Shown one piece after another: positions 40,651 through 50,380 of a stretch of DNA of 64,000 bases (position 1 is the first letter of the stretch; each line of letters begins with the position of its first letter). The position numbers and the translations under genes were made by a program. The notes beneath the pieces are model-generated. The model made no database searches and was not told the DNA's origin. It worked only from the letters and a program-made list of their open reading frames with translations. The DNA comes from Pelodiscus sinensis (taxonomy: Eukaryota; Chordata; Testudines; Trionychidae). The stretch lies in contig NW_027465908.1 in assembly GCF_049634645.1 (NCBI RefSeq), forward strand, positions 7,626,001-7,690,000, in the 5' to 3' direction.

Positions 40651-40789
40651 GGACCATCAGAGGAAGGTGCCAGGCTTAGCCCTTCCTCCCAGCCTCCACC
40701 CCCCTCCTAGGGTCTTTTCTTAGCCCCTCCCCAGTTCTACATTCCCCACATAAAAACCAGAGAGTTTGTTCCTTCAACAGGGAAAAGTC

Positions 40790-40920
40790 CTGATTGTGTT
40801 ACCAGCAGGGGGAGGGGGAAAGGAAAGTGGGAAGGGGGGGTGTTGGGGTGTGTTCGGGGGGGGAAGCAGGGGAAGAGGGTGTGTTGGGGTGTGTTTGGGG
40901 GCGGGGGAGGCACAGAAGGC
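40790..40920. repeat. G-rich tandem tract
   Basis: Units close to GGTGTGTTGGGGTGTGTT recur twice (about 40838-40856 and 40879-40898) among G runs of 4-9. The plus strand could form G-quadruplexes. No gene in this stretch. Confidence 0.7.
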
Positions 40921-41289
40921 AAAAAATGAGGGGTAAAGTTCGTTCGAACACAGGGGCTGGGTTTAAACCACTGCAGAAAAAAGGACTCTGCCCCTGGATC
41001 TTCCCTGTCCTCTCCAGAGCCCTTAGGCTGGCACTGGGGAGGCCTGAGTCAAGACAGTGCCCAGTGAAGGGGGAGGGAAGGGCTGGTACTTGGGGTGGGG
41101 CCGGGGGCTGTTCTGAAAGGCTGCAGGCGCCGTTAGACCCTTTTCTTCTTCCCTGTCTCACCCCAGCGCTGAGCAACACTCAGTGTCGGTCTGAGCATCC
41201 GTCCTGCTGAGCAACACTCAGTGTCGGTCTGAGCATCTGTCCTGCTCTGGGACGTGTCTCTGTGGCAGGAACCTGCCCAGGCGGCTCTC

Positions 41290-42215
41290 GCAGTGAGGCC
41301 CCTCCCTGGCAGCACCGAGCAGTGAGAGCTGAGTGAAGGGGGAGGCAGGACCAGGGGGAGAAGGCTCCATGACTGTGTCAGAGGGAGGCTCTGCCCTGGC
41401 CAGGGGGGAATCGTTGCCTCTCCGAGGGGCCGCAGGCCTGGTGGGTCATTTCCCCAGGTTACTGAGTGGGGGCTGGGGCCAGTTCTGGGTTGTCTCCTTC
41501 AACAATCAAACTGAACCAATGAATCTTGTGCCGACCTGACACTGCGCTGGGCTAGTGCTGTGTGTGCCACAGAGCTTCCTGCAGGGCTGCCCACATGGGA
41601 GAGGGGAGGGGCAGTTTGAGTCACCCAGCTCAGCCCCTTCTGAAAATGGCAAGTGTTGTCTTAGCAGTGAGGGAGAGGTGGGAAAGAGGCCCTGAGTGAA
41701 CCTCTTGGGTCACAGCTGCTGTAACATGTGGTGAGAAAAATGACTAGGGAGCAGTTATATAAAAGTCGATGACAGTTTCCCTGACTGGGAATTGAACTCA
41801 GGCCACAGCAGTGAGTGTATTGGAGCCTAACCACTAAACCATCCAGAACAGGCTATGTTGCTCTCTTATACTAGCCATTCACAGGCCATTTTCTGTCCAC
41901 TTCAGGATTGGAACAGCCAAAAAGAACATCAAAGCAGCCATACTGGGTCATGCCAGTTGTCAAACTAGTCCAGGATCCTGTCTCATGACAGCAGCCAATT
42001 GCATAGTCCCGAGGGAATCCTCAGGACAGACAGTTATTAAGTGATTCCTCCATTCCCAGCTTCTGGAATACACCAGCTAGGGACACCTGCCCTGTCCATC
42101 CTGGTTAAATGCCATTGATTGACCTTTCCTGCATTAAATTATCCAATTCTTTTTTTTGGACCTTCTTGTAGATTTCACCTTTGCAACATCCTCTGGCAAG
42201 GAGTTCCACTGGGTG
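41290..42215. repeat. Duplicated module E, copy 2
   Basis: Direct duplicate of 15190-16210, with the Glu pseudogene and the CR1-like tail. 40970-41220 just before it is the inverted mate of 26310-26590 and contains a short repeated unit (GAGCAACACTCAGTGTCGGT twice near 41170-41240). Confidence 0.85.
41777..41848 (-). pseudogene. tRNA-Glu(CTC) pseudogene
   Basis: The T arm, variable loop and anticodon CTC match the Glu gene at 15678. The acceptor 5' side TTCTGGA is altered, with one clear mismatch and several G-T pairs. The anticodon stem reads CAATA/TGCTG, leaving an unpaired position. Likely inactive. Confidence 0.68.
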
Positions 42216-42330
42216 CAAAAATGCTTCCTCTTTAACTCGGTTACTTACCAGTTTCATTCTGTCACCCTGGTTCTTAAGTAGGTGAAAAAATAATTTCTTA
42301 TTTGCTTTCTGCACCCCTGTCATCATCACA
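41880..42330. mobile_element. CR1-like LINE 3' segment
   Basis: Shares CCTCTGGCAAGGAGTTCCAC and flanking text with 15790-16190, then continues with GTCACCCTGGTTCTTAAG, a common end region of CR1-type tails. Non-coding. 42330-42780 after it has no copy elsewhere in the window and no gene I recognise. Confidence 0.45.
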
Positions 42331-42989
42331 TAAACCCCTGTCCCGTCGCCCCTTGCTTGTCCCTTTCCCAAGCTGAGAAGAAGAAGTTCCATGAGCTCCT
42401 GGGAGCTGCTTTCCCAAGAAGAGGCATTTCCAGCAGAGAAGATGGCCAAGCCCAATCCCCTACACAAAGCCCCTGGAAATACCAATGGAGGTTGGGAAAG
42501 CTCCCTCTCGGGCAGCGCTACGGAATGGATCCGGCTGGCCATCGGGCTGACTAACCCATCAACAGACGAGTCGCCATGAGACTTCTCAGCCCAAGTGCAG
42601 AGACTGTGGAGTCCCCCACTCCCAGCCCAGTGGCAGAGGGGCAGCGCCCTGAGGAGGCAGGTCCTGAGCAGCAGAGACCTTTGGAGGGAACAGAGACAAG
42701 GGAGACGTGAGGTGAGAGGAAGGAGAACAAGTCGCCTCTTCTCAAGGGAGACGTGGTGGGAAACTGCTGGTTCCGGTGCAGACTCTTGCATTGTTGTTGT
42801 GGAATAACGGCCATTGTTCCAAAAGAACTTTTGTGTGTGGACAAAACCTGCACAGCCTAAGAAATATGATTGGCAGCTCCTCCCCACAATCCTTTTGTCA
42901 ATTGAAGTGCAGGGCTCTGAAGACATGGACCCAAGGTAACAACCTTGGTTGCTTTCTGCTAAGGCCACGCTGGAGGGAAAAAGACAGGC

Positions 42990-43079
42990 TCCTTTGAGCT
43001 GAAGTTGAACCAGCGACCTAATGATTACTTGCCAAACACACACTACAGTCCGCCACTCTGCCAGCTGAGCTATTGAAGG
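42990..43079 (-). tRNA. tRNA-Tyr(GTA) with intron
   Basis: On the minus strand the D arm is GCTCAGCTGGCAGAGT and the anticodon is GTA (GGACTGTAG). An intron including GTGTTTGGCAAGT and the 3' exon ATTAGGTCGCTGG follow. T arm CTGGTTCAACTTCAG has one weak pair. The acceptor CCTTCAA/TCAAAGG has two mismatches. Possibly active; similar defects occur in all Tyr copies here. Confidence 0.75.
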
Positions 43080-44047
43080 TACCTGAATAACATTAGTTTG
43101 TCCAGGCTGTCCCTTCTGCAAGTCTCAGGGCAACTGCTCTCCCAAGTAGATGGCATTGCTGATGAGGGGCAGAGGAGCGCAGGGGCTGTCACAGGTACTT
43201 CACATGCAGACAGACCCCCTGAGTGAAACCTGAGCTAGATCCATCCATGTCACAGCAAAAGGAAGGAAGTTGGGTTCTTCTCATGTGTCGTCTTTGTTCC
43301 AGAGTCTCTAGGGGTGTGGCACCAAAACCTTTTGTGCTGGCCGTAATGTTTTGTTTTATTTCAAATAAAGTTTGATCAACTAACATGAGACAGTTCAAAC
43401 ACTTAATCGTTTAATGATTTCAATTAAACTGTTCTCCCCAGCTGCAGCCCTAGAGAAATGGCTGGGGTGTAATTTTGTCATTAGTAGCGAGTGTCCATTA
43501 GTAACCAAGAGTCCATGGAAAGGTTTGGGGAGGGCAGGGGCTCAGCAAAGGGGTGGGGTCTTGCGGAAGGGACGGGATAGATCCTGGCTTGCCCTGACAT
43601 TGAAAAGGTGACCTTGGGGGCATGTGGCCCCCTGAGCAGCCTCTGATGTTCCCTGCGTGAGCCCCAGAACCAGCCCTGAGTGACGGGGGCAGAGGGGGAG
43701 CAGCTCACACGGACCAAGGGCTGGACATGAGCCTGCCAGGCAGCAGTGACATCACAAGGAACTTTTTTAGCACCTCAGCTCATTGGCTGGGAGGCAGTGA
43801 CCTCACAGAGGGTCCACAGCAACAGCCAGGTGGGACAGGCTGCAGGGCTGGGGCATCTCAGAGACCCCCCTGGCCTGGCTGCCTGGAATCTCCTTTGTGA
43901 GGTTTCCCCTTGAGGGCAGAAGGGATTGAGGGTCCCAGCTGGGAGTGTCTCTGTGGAGATTTCCCCTTTCCCCAGGCTGCAGTGAGAGGGGCTGGCACTG
44001 AACTGAAGAGAGATCTGGGAGAAGCAAGAGGAAGGGCTGCAAACATC

Positions 44048-44129
44048 CAATGAGGATGGGATTCGAACCCATGCATGCAGAGCACAACGGATTAGCAGCC
44101 CATCACCTTAACCACTCAGCCACCTCATC
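44048..44129 (-). tRNA. tRNA-Ser(GCT)
   Basis: This is an 82-nt minus-strand class II tRNA with acceptor GATGAGG/CCTCATT, anticodon loop CTGCTAA (GCT), variable arm TGTGCTCTGCATG and T arm ATGGGTTCGAATCCCAT with the CpG retained. The anticodon stem ATGGG/TCCGT has one weak pair. Likely functional. Confidence 0.88.
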
Positions 44130-44298
44130 TGAGCTGTAAGGATTTGTTACCAATTACCCAAAGCCGTCACTGCCAGGAACCTTTGTGCCACTTGCTGGCT
44201 GGCCAGGGACACCCAGGGCAGGAAGGTTTTGGCTTTTCACAATGTTCCCTGGGCTGTTGTACAAAGCTCAGTGCTGGTAACAAACACAAACACCCCCT

Positions 44299-44713
44299 GG
44301 CTACACCTTCCCTGCAGGCTTCTTACACAAGAACTGTTTTGTGCAGGAGTTCTTGTGCAAAATGTCTTGTGCAAGAGCACGTCCACACTGCCATGTGCTT
44401 TTGCGCAAGAATGTTCATGGCAGTGTGCACACTCTCTTGTGCAAGAAAGCTCTGATGGCCATTTTAGCCATAGGGGTTTCTTGCACAAAAAAATCCTGTT
44501 GCCCATTCATACTACCTTTTTGTGCAAGAGCTCTTGCACAAGAGGGTTTATTCCTCATGGGGAGAGGAATAACTCTTGCCCAAGAAGCCCTCTTTTCCTA
44601 CGTTTTGCTGTAAATTTAGTTGCTCAAGAACGCGCGTGCAGTGTAGATGCTCCTCAAGTTTATGCACAAGAACGGCCATTCTTGAGCAAGAAGCCTGCAG
44701 TGTCGACGTAGCC
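44299..44713. mobile_element. MITE, CTTGCACAAG-core family
   Basis: Ends GGCTACACCTTCCCTGCAGG and GCCTGCAGTGTCGACGTAGCC, with the same interior as 1382-1800 in reverse. It carries many CTTGTGCAAGA words. Non-coding. Confidence 0.75.
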
Positions 44714-45007
44714 CCTGGGTGCCCAGAGACGGGCTGTCTAGTCACAGTCTGGCTCGGCGCGCTCTGCAATGGGAAGACGTCCACGGAGCAGGCAGATGGC
44801 AGCGGCACACGGCTCTGGTGGGCCCAGCATCCAGAGGAGCGTTTCTGATATGAGTGTTTACTGACAGTGTCCGTCTCTGGTCTGATTTCACAGTGTGGTG
44901 AGACACTGGCACCCACAGCAGCATGGATGGGGCGGCTGGAGGGAGTGGCTGGCGGGCGGCTGGTAGGAGCAGCGGCAAGTGGCCAAGGGAGTGGGTGAGC
45001 CTCATTT

Positions 45008-45170
45008 GCATATCTAATGAGCCACCATTGTTGTGGAAGAGGCTCTTGTGCCAGAAGGAGCATCTACACAGCCCCTTCTTGTGCAAGAAAAACCCTCTTG
45101 TGCAATGCTGCTACGCTTAGCCTCATTTGCATATTTCTGGTGCAAGAACCTGCCAGCGTAGACATAGCCC
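45008..45170. mobile_element. Short MITE-like element with ATTTGCATAT ends
   Basis: CTCATTTGCATATCTAATGAG at the left and CCTCATTTGCATATTTCTGG at the right flank CTTGTGCCAGAAGGAGCATC and CTTGTGCAAGAAAAACCC. It ends CCAGCGTAGACATAGCCC. Small non-autonomous element. Confidence 0.5.
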
Positions 45171-45319
45171 AATTGTTTTCACTGTCAGGGGGTTCAGTGG
45201 CCCCTCCCTCTTCCTACTTGCTCTCCCAAAAGAGACAGACCTGGCTCCCCTTTCTTTTCCCCCAGCAACTGCCATGCTGCAAAGCAGATATTAGAGACAG
45301 CAAAGCCAACATTCCATGA

Positions 45320-45424
45320 GGCTCTGTGGCGCAATGGAAAGCGTGTTGGACTTCTAAGCTTTGGTGTGCTCTATAACTTGGGTCAGTCATTCAAAGGTTG
45401 TGGGTTCAAATCCCTCCAGAGTCA
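45320..45424 (+). tRNA. tRNA-Arg(TCT) with intron
   Basis: This is a 105-nt locus. Acceptor GGCTCTG/CAGAGTC pairs, the D arm is GCGCAATGGAAAGCG, and the 5' exon ends TTGGACTTCTAAG (anticodon TCT). An intron of about 30 nt and the 3' exon TTCAAAGGTTGTGGG follow. The T arm has one T-T mismatch. It matches the vertebrate intron-bearing Arg(TCT) type. Best Arg(TCT) copy here. Confidence 0.9.
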
Positions 45425-45620
45425 CTTTAGCTTCTTCCTCATTTCCAGAGCAGCTTTTACAGAACTGGAAATCCTTAGGCTGACACCAGGATGGGCTTTA
45501 GTCCAGACAGTTCCCAGGAGACCCCAGCGAGGGTGGAGGCAAGGGCTGCTCTGAAAGGCTGCAGGTGCCCACAGACCCTTTTGTCCCTCCATGTCTCCTA
45601 TCTGTGCTGTGCATCACTCA

Positions 45621-45899
45621 AGCTATGTCTACACTACACTGTTCTTCTAAAAAAGCTAGGTAAATTGTGACCCCTAGTTTGCATAGATTTTTCTGGAAGA
45701 AGCTTTTCCAATTTTTGGCCTGTTTACACTGGGCCAAAAGTGGGAAAAAAACCTTTTTTTGTAACATCCCTTCTTCTTCATAAAACGAGGCTCACAAAGG
45801 CACCAAAAACGCACGTCTGCTCTTCTGAAAATAATTCGGCAGCTGTGTTCCCTGGACTAAACCGTTGTCTCTGTAGTGTAGACAGAGCCCTGATGTAAC
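45621..45899. mobile_element. MITE, CTTCTGAAAA-type core
   Basis: Ends AGCTATGTCTACACTACACT and TGTAGTGTAGACAGAGCCC are inverted repeats. The interior has TTCTTCTAAAAAAGC and TTCTTCATAAAACGAGG words. About 280 bp, non-coding. Confidence 0.65.
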
Positions 45900-45937
45900 A
45901 TCTTATTTCAAGTGTAGGTGCAGCATAGATAGAGGGT

Positions 45938-45978
45938 TGACTCAGAGTCCTTAGTGCTGCCTCTTAGACCATGGGACC
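45938..45978 (-). pseudogene. tRNA-Gln(CTG) 5'-half fragment
   Basis: The minus strand reads GGTCCCATGGTCTAAGAGG, then GCACTAAGGACTCTGAGTC, the first half of Gln(CTG) as at 19637. Homology stops after the anticodon arm. The spacer 45979-46539 holds no other gene. Confidence 0.6.
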
Positions 45979-46539
45979 TACACAAGGCACCTGTGACTCA
46001 GCTGGGCCAAACTGGAGCCCTGGCCCAGGCCCACTGGGACCAGCTTTGCTTGTTTTCCTTCCACCCAGAGCCCCCTTCTTCTCCTGGGCTGCAAGGAGCC
46101 TCCCTGGGATGCCCTGAGACAGGCACAGGACTCTGCCTCCCCACAGCCAGCCCCACCCCACAGGCTTTGGCAGAACAAGGGGGGGGAGGCTCTGCTCACC
46201 CTACTGAGTCCCACTGAGACGTTGAGCTTTTGTCCTGCCCCACTCAGCTTGGCCTCCCTCCTCTGCCCCATTCCTGCCTCACTTCCTCCTTGGGCAAGTC
46301 ACACAAGGGAAGCAGCAGGAGGAGCTGGCCCCATACGCCTGCTTCCGAGGGCAGGGGAGGCTGAGACACAAGTGTCCATCAGGTGCCTGGCCTGACCCAT
46401 CTGGCTTCCCCAGGCTGGCACAAAGGGGCATTCTCAGCTGATGTCACCCCCCCCGTCGCATGTGAGTTGGGCTTATCCCAGGCAGGAGGAGCTGCACTTA
46501 CCCGAGTACCCAGGGGAGCAGCAATAAGAGAAGACCCTG

Positions 46540-46612
46540 TGTTTGTGCCTGGTTTTGAACCAGGAACCTTTTGCACGTCAGGCAAATGTGATAAGCACTA
46601 CACCACAAAAAC
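46540..46612 (-). tRNA. tRNA-Val with GAC anticodon
   Basis: This is a 73-nt minus-strand tRNA matching the Val(AAC/CAC) family: D arm GTGTAGTGCTTATCAC, anticodon stem TTTGC/GCAAA around CTGACGT, T arm CCTGGTTCAAAACCAGG. The anticodon is therefore GAC, where vertebrate Val genes have AAC, CAC or TAC. Acceptor GTTTTTG/CACAAAC has one mismatch. It could be a structurally sound pseudogene or a rare isoacceptor. Confidence 0.75.
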
Positions 46613-46839
46613 ACCCAACACACAACTGTTCTTCAGAGACTGGCACTTGTCTGACTGTTCTGTTCCTAGCTCTTTCCAATACCCTGCTCTGTAGGGGGGG
46701 GAATGCACCTTGTGAACACTCCACCTCTTGTTCTCATGGAAGCCACTAACCCGAGCTGCCAGCTCCTCATTTCCTCACCAGCCCCTTGAGATTTGTAGCT
46801 CAAAGCTGGAGCTGCTGTGGAAGGAGCTGAAGCTACAGA

Positions 46840-46971
46840 AGCTGACAGGGGAAAATCAGCAGGCCAAAGCTTATTTTTTCTCCTCCCTGGGCTGATGTGG
46901 CTAGAACTGAGGAGAAGAAAATCCTCTTCCCTTCTCCTCAGAAGATGGAAATTGCAGTTGGTTCTCTCTCT
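46840..46971. repeat. Inverted scrap of module A spacer
   Basis: Reverse complement of about 905-1035 and 48490-48620 (CTGAGGAGAAGGGAAGAGGA and surrounding text). It ends abruptly where the TTTGTCGAC element starts. Confidence 0.7.
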
Positions 46972-47268
46972 GGGTACGTCTAGACTACTGCATTTTGTCG
47001 ACGGAAGTTTTGTCGACAGATACTGTCGACAAAACTTCCGTCGACAAAGAGCGTCCAGACACATTGAGTTCTGTCGACAAAGCAAGCTGCTTTGTCGACA
47101 AAACTCCGTAGTCTGGACGCGATGTCACAGGTAATAACGCCTTCTGTCGACAGAGTTCTGTTGACAGACGGTGTTATGCCTCGTAAAATGAGGTATACCA
47201 GCGTCGCCAAAATTGCTGAGTTCTGTCGACGTTATGTCGACAGAACTCAGCGGTAGTGTAGACGCTGG
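46972..47268. mobile_element. MITE, TTTGTCGACAAA-core family
   Basis: Ends GGGTACGTCTAGACTACTG and CGGTAGTGTAGACGCTGG. The interior repeats TTTGTCGACAAA, ACTGTCGACAAAACTTC and TTCTGTCGACGTT in both orientations. About 297 bp, palindromic throughout. It is the only member of this core type in the window. Confidence 0.75.
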
Positions 47269-47272
47269 TATA

Positions 47273-48293
47273 CAGGCAGTCCCCGGGTTACGTACAAGAT
47301 AGGGACTGTAGGTTTGTTCTTAAGTTGAATTTGTATGTAAGTCGGAACTGGTACATATTGTAGGGGAAACTCTAGCCAAACATTTTTTTTAGTTTTGGAT
47401 AGCATAGGGAAAGGTTAACTCCCCTCTAATGTTTGTTTTGCTGTCTGTTCCCCTGTTCAGAAGATTTCACATCTATTTCTGTCCCTGTGACAAACTCAGG
47501 ACTAAAGGAGTAATTCATCAAATACCAAACAGCTCTGCACCATGCTTTGAGCTAATAGCTTTATTTCCACACACCACCCAGGGTTCTAGGAGGAGGGTCC
47601 TTTTTTTGCTAACACAATGAGGCCAGCACTTTGTTTGTTTTGGTGGAGTCTTTGTTTGCCCAGGGAGCCCAGCATGTATAGGGGGAGGAGGGGCGGAGAG
47701 GCTGCTTTTGTCTGCTGTTCGGCAGCCTGTTGCTCAGGGGAGGGGGCAGCCTGTTGCTGGCAGGGGGGGAGGGGGGAGGCGTGCAGGATGCGAGGCCGCG
47801 GGGGGGGGGGGGGCAGCGGGCGTGGGGAGGCACTTTTCCTCTGCCCGGCAGCTCTGCGGGATCCCTGTCCCTGTGGCCAGCTGCTGCAGGCAGAGGCCAG
47901 TTGGAGCCGGCCGAAGAGGAGGAGGGGGTGGATTCTAGGACCCAGGTGAGCGAGCCCCAGGGACGCTGCTGCGCTCCGGGAGCCCAGCATGTATAGAGGG
48001 GAGGAGGGGCAGAGAGGCTGCTTTTGTCTGCTGTTCGGCAGCCTGTTGCTCAGGGGAGGGGGCAGCCTGTTGCTGGCAGGGGGGTGGGGGGGCAGCGGGC
48101 GTGGGGAGGCACTTTTCCTCTGCCCGGCAGCTCTGCGGGACCCCAGTCGGAGCCGGCCCGAGGAGGAGGAGGATCCTAGGACCCAGGTGAGCGAGCCCCG
48201 GGAATGCTGCTGCGCATGTGCGGGAGCTGCCTCACCCCGTTCGTATCTAGGGATCCGACGTAAGTCGGAGCCACGTAAGTCGGGGACTGCCTG
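47273..48293. mobile_element. Non-autonomous DNA transposon, pogo/Tigger-like ends
   Basis: The terminal inverted repeats CAGGCAGTCCCCGGGTTACG and its right counterpart (reverse complement CAGGCAGTCCCCGACTTACG) are flanked by TA on both sides (47271-47272, 48294-48295). TA duplication fits Tc1/mariner-pogo elements. The 1021-bp interior carries an imperfect tandem duplication of a G-rich unit and no transposase frame. The Lys module flank resumes right after it (TTAGGAAAATTTTCTTACA). Confidence 0.75.
47663..48200. repeat. Imperfect tandem duplication, G-rich
   Basis: Two units start GGGAGCCCAGCATGTATAG (about 47663 and 47978). Both contain GGCAGCCTGTTGCTCAGGGG, GGCAGCCTGTTGCTGGCAGG and GGGACCCAGGTGAGCGAGCCCC-type text. 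Unit 1 has a G run of about 14 near 47800. Unit 2 is about 90 bp shorter. Confidence 0.8.
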
Positions 48294-48316
48294 TATTAGG
48301 AAAATTTTCTTACACA

Positions 48317-48389
48317 GCCTGGCTAGCTCAGTTGGTAGAGCGTGAGACTCTTAATCTCAGTGTCATGGGTTCAAGCCCCATGCTGGGTG
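48317..48389 (+). tRNA. tRNA-Lys(CTT)
   Basis: This is a 73-nt tRNA with acceptor GCCTGGC/GCTGGGT (pairs with three G-T wobbles), D arm GCTCAGTTGGTAGAGC, anticodon loop CTCTTAA (CTT) and T arm ATGGGTTCAAGCCCCAT. The anticodon stem is GTGAGA-type with TCTCA. Discriminator G is as expected for Lys. Better preserved than the sister at 736. Confidence 0.88.
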
Positions 48390-48949
48390 GTGCCCTTCTT
48401 TAACTCACATTCTCAGCCTGTGAGCAATTGGCTCTCAGTTTTCCCCAGGGTTTTAGAAAGAAAAAGTCTAGTCCTGGGGTCCAGCTTTAGTAGAACCAGA
48501 GAGAGAACCAACTGCAATTTCCATCTTCTGAGGAGAAGGGAAGAAGATTTTCTTCTCCTCAGTTCTAGCCACATCAGCCCAGGGAGGAGAAAAAATAACC
48601 CTCCGCCTGCTGATTGTCCCCTGCACCTTCTGGCCAAGAGCCTCTTCCACAACAATGGTGGCTCATTAGATATGCAAATGAGGCTCACCCACTGCCCTTG
48701 CCACTGCTCCTACCCGCCACCCTCCAGCCAGCCCATCCATGCTGCTGTGGGTGCCAGTGTCTCACCACACTGTGAAATCAGACCAGAGACGGACACTGTC
48801 AGTAAACACTCGTATCGGAAACGCTCCTCTGGATGCTGGGCCCACCAGAGCCCTGTGCTGCTGCCATCTGCCTGCTCCGTGGACGTCTTCCCATTGCAGA
48901 GTGCGCCGAGCCAGACTGTGACTAGACAGCCCGTCTCTGGGCACCCAGG

Positions 48950-49354
48950 GGCTACATCTACACTGCAGGCTTCTTGCTCAAGAATTGCCGTTCTTGCGGA
49001 AAAACTTGAGCAGCATCTACACTGCACGCGCATTCTGGAGCAACTAAATTTACGACTCAAGAGGCCTTCTTGGGCAAGAGTTATTCCTCTCCCCATGAGG
49101 AATAAACCCTCTTGTGCAAGAGCTCTAGCACAAGAAGGTAGTATGAATGGGTAACAGGGTTTTTTTGTGCAAGAAATCCCTCTGGCTAAAATGGCCATCA
49201 GAGCTTTCTTGCACAAGAGAACATGCACACTGCCACAGACATTCTTGCGCAAAAGCACATGGCAGTGTGCATGTGCTCTTGCACAAGACATTTTGCACAA
49301 GAACTCTTGCACAAAACAGTTCTTGTGTAAGAAGCCTGCAGGGTAGATGTAGCC
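48950..49354. mobile_element. MITE, CTTGCACAAG-core family
   Basis: Ends GGCTACATCTACACTGCAGG and CCTGCAGGGTAGATGTAGCC are inverted repeats. Interior as in 1382-1800, of which it is the direct duplicate. Apparent frames over 150 aa across it run through tRNA and MITE sequence and are not genes. Confidence 0.75.
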
Positions 49355-50380
49355 AGGGAGTGTCTGGGTTTGTTACGAGCACTGAGCTTTGTACAACAGC
49401 CCATTCTCAGCTGGTGTTTGCAGCCCTTCCTCTTGCTTCTCCCAGATGTCTCTTCAGTTCAGTGCCAGCCCCTCCTGTAACCCTGCCTGCCCCAGCCCCT
49501 CCCACTGCAGCCTGGGGAAAGGGGAAATCTCCACAGAGACACTCCCAGCTGGGACCCTCCATCCCTTCTGCCCTCAAGGGGAAACCTCACAAAGGAGATT
49601 CCAGGCAGCCAGGCCATGGGGGTCTCTGAGATGCCCCAGCCCTGCAGCCTGTCCCACCTGGCTGTTGCTGTGGACCCTCTGTGAGGTCACTGCCTCCCAG
49701 CCAATGAGCTGAGGTGCTGCAAAAGTTCCTTGTGATGTCACTGCTGCCTTGCAGGCTCATGTCCTGTCCCTGGCCAGCCCCTTGGCATGTGTGAGCTGCT
49801 CCCCCTCTGCCCCCGTCACTCAGGGCTGGTTCTGGGGCTCACACAGGGAACATCAGAGACTGCTCAGGGTGCCACATGCCCCCAGGGTCACCTTTTAAAT
49901 GTCAAGGCAAGCCAGGATCTATCCCGTCCCTTCCCCAAGACCCCACCCCTTTGCTGAGCCCCGGCCCTCCTCAAACCTTTCCATGGACTCTTGGTTACTA
50001 ATGGACACTCGCCACTAATGACATAATCACACCCCAGCCATTTCGCTAGGGCTGCAGCTGGGGAGAACAGTTTAATTTAAATCATTAAATGATTAAGTGT
50101 TTGAACTGTCTCATGTTAGTTGATCAAACTTCCTTTTAAATAAAGGAAAACATTATGGCCAGCACAATAGGTTTCGGTGCCGCACCCCTAGGGACTCTGG
50201 AACAAAGAAGACACATGAGAAGAACCCAACTTTCTTCCTTTTGCTGTGACATGGATGGATCTAGCTCAGGTTTCACTCAGGGGGTCTGTCTGCATGTGAA
50301 GTACCTGTGATAGCCCCTGTGCTCCTCTGCCCCTCATCAGCAATGCCATCTACTTGGGGGAGAAGTTGTCCTGGGACTTG

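Larger units (their letters stand above)
42830..45010. repeat. Duplicated module A, inverted copy
   Basis: Reverse complement of about 1090-3300, holding Tyr, Ser(GCT) and the MITE in the same order. The spacer 43080-44047 is gene-free. The Lys tRNA end of the module is not present beyond 45010. Confidence 0.85.
48317..50380. repeat. Duplicated module A, copy 2
   Basis: Collinear with 736-2990. It lacks the Ser(GCT) tRNA and about 200 bp around it: the text jumps at 49401-49412 from ACAACAGCCC straight to GGTGTTTGCAGCCC. The spacers 48390-48949 and 49413-50380 hold no gene. An LTR interrupts its right side at 50381. Confidence 0.87.

Noticed and set aside
42105..43121. A 338-residue open frame on the minus strand
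   Set aside because: It runs through a Tyr tRNA, MITE scraps and a CR1-like tail. No domain is visible and duplicates of its parts have stops.
48342..49154. A 270-residue open frame on the plus strand
   Set aside because: It starts inside the Lys tRNA, crosses module spacer and ends in a MITE. The same spacer in other module copies is not kept in frame, and composition is that of low-stop GC-rich DNA.
48710..49312. A 200-residue frame on the minus strand
   Set aside because: Residues such as CARALAQE and SCTKKP come from translated CTTGCACAAG palindromes. Similar frames occur in every MITE of the family.
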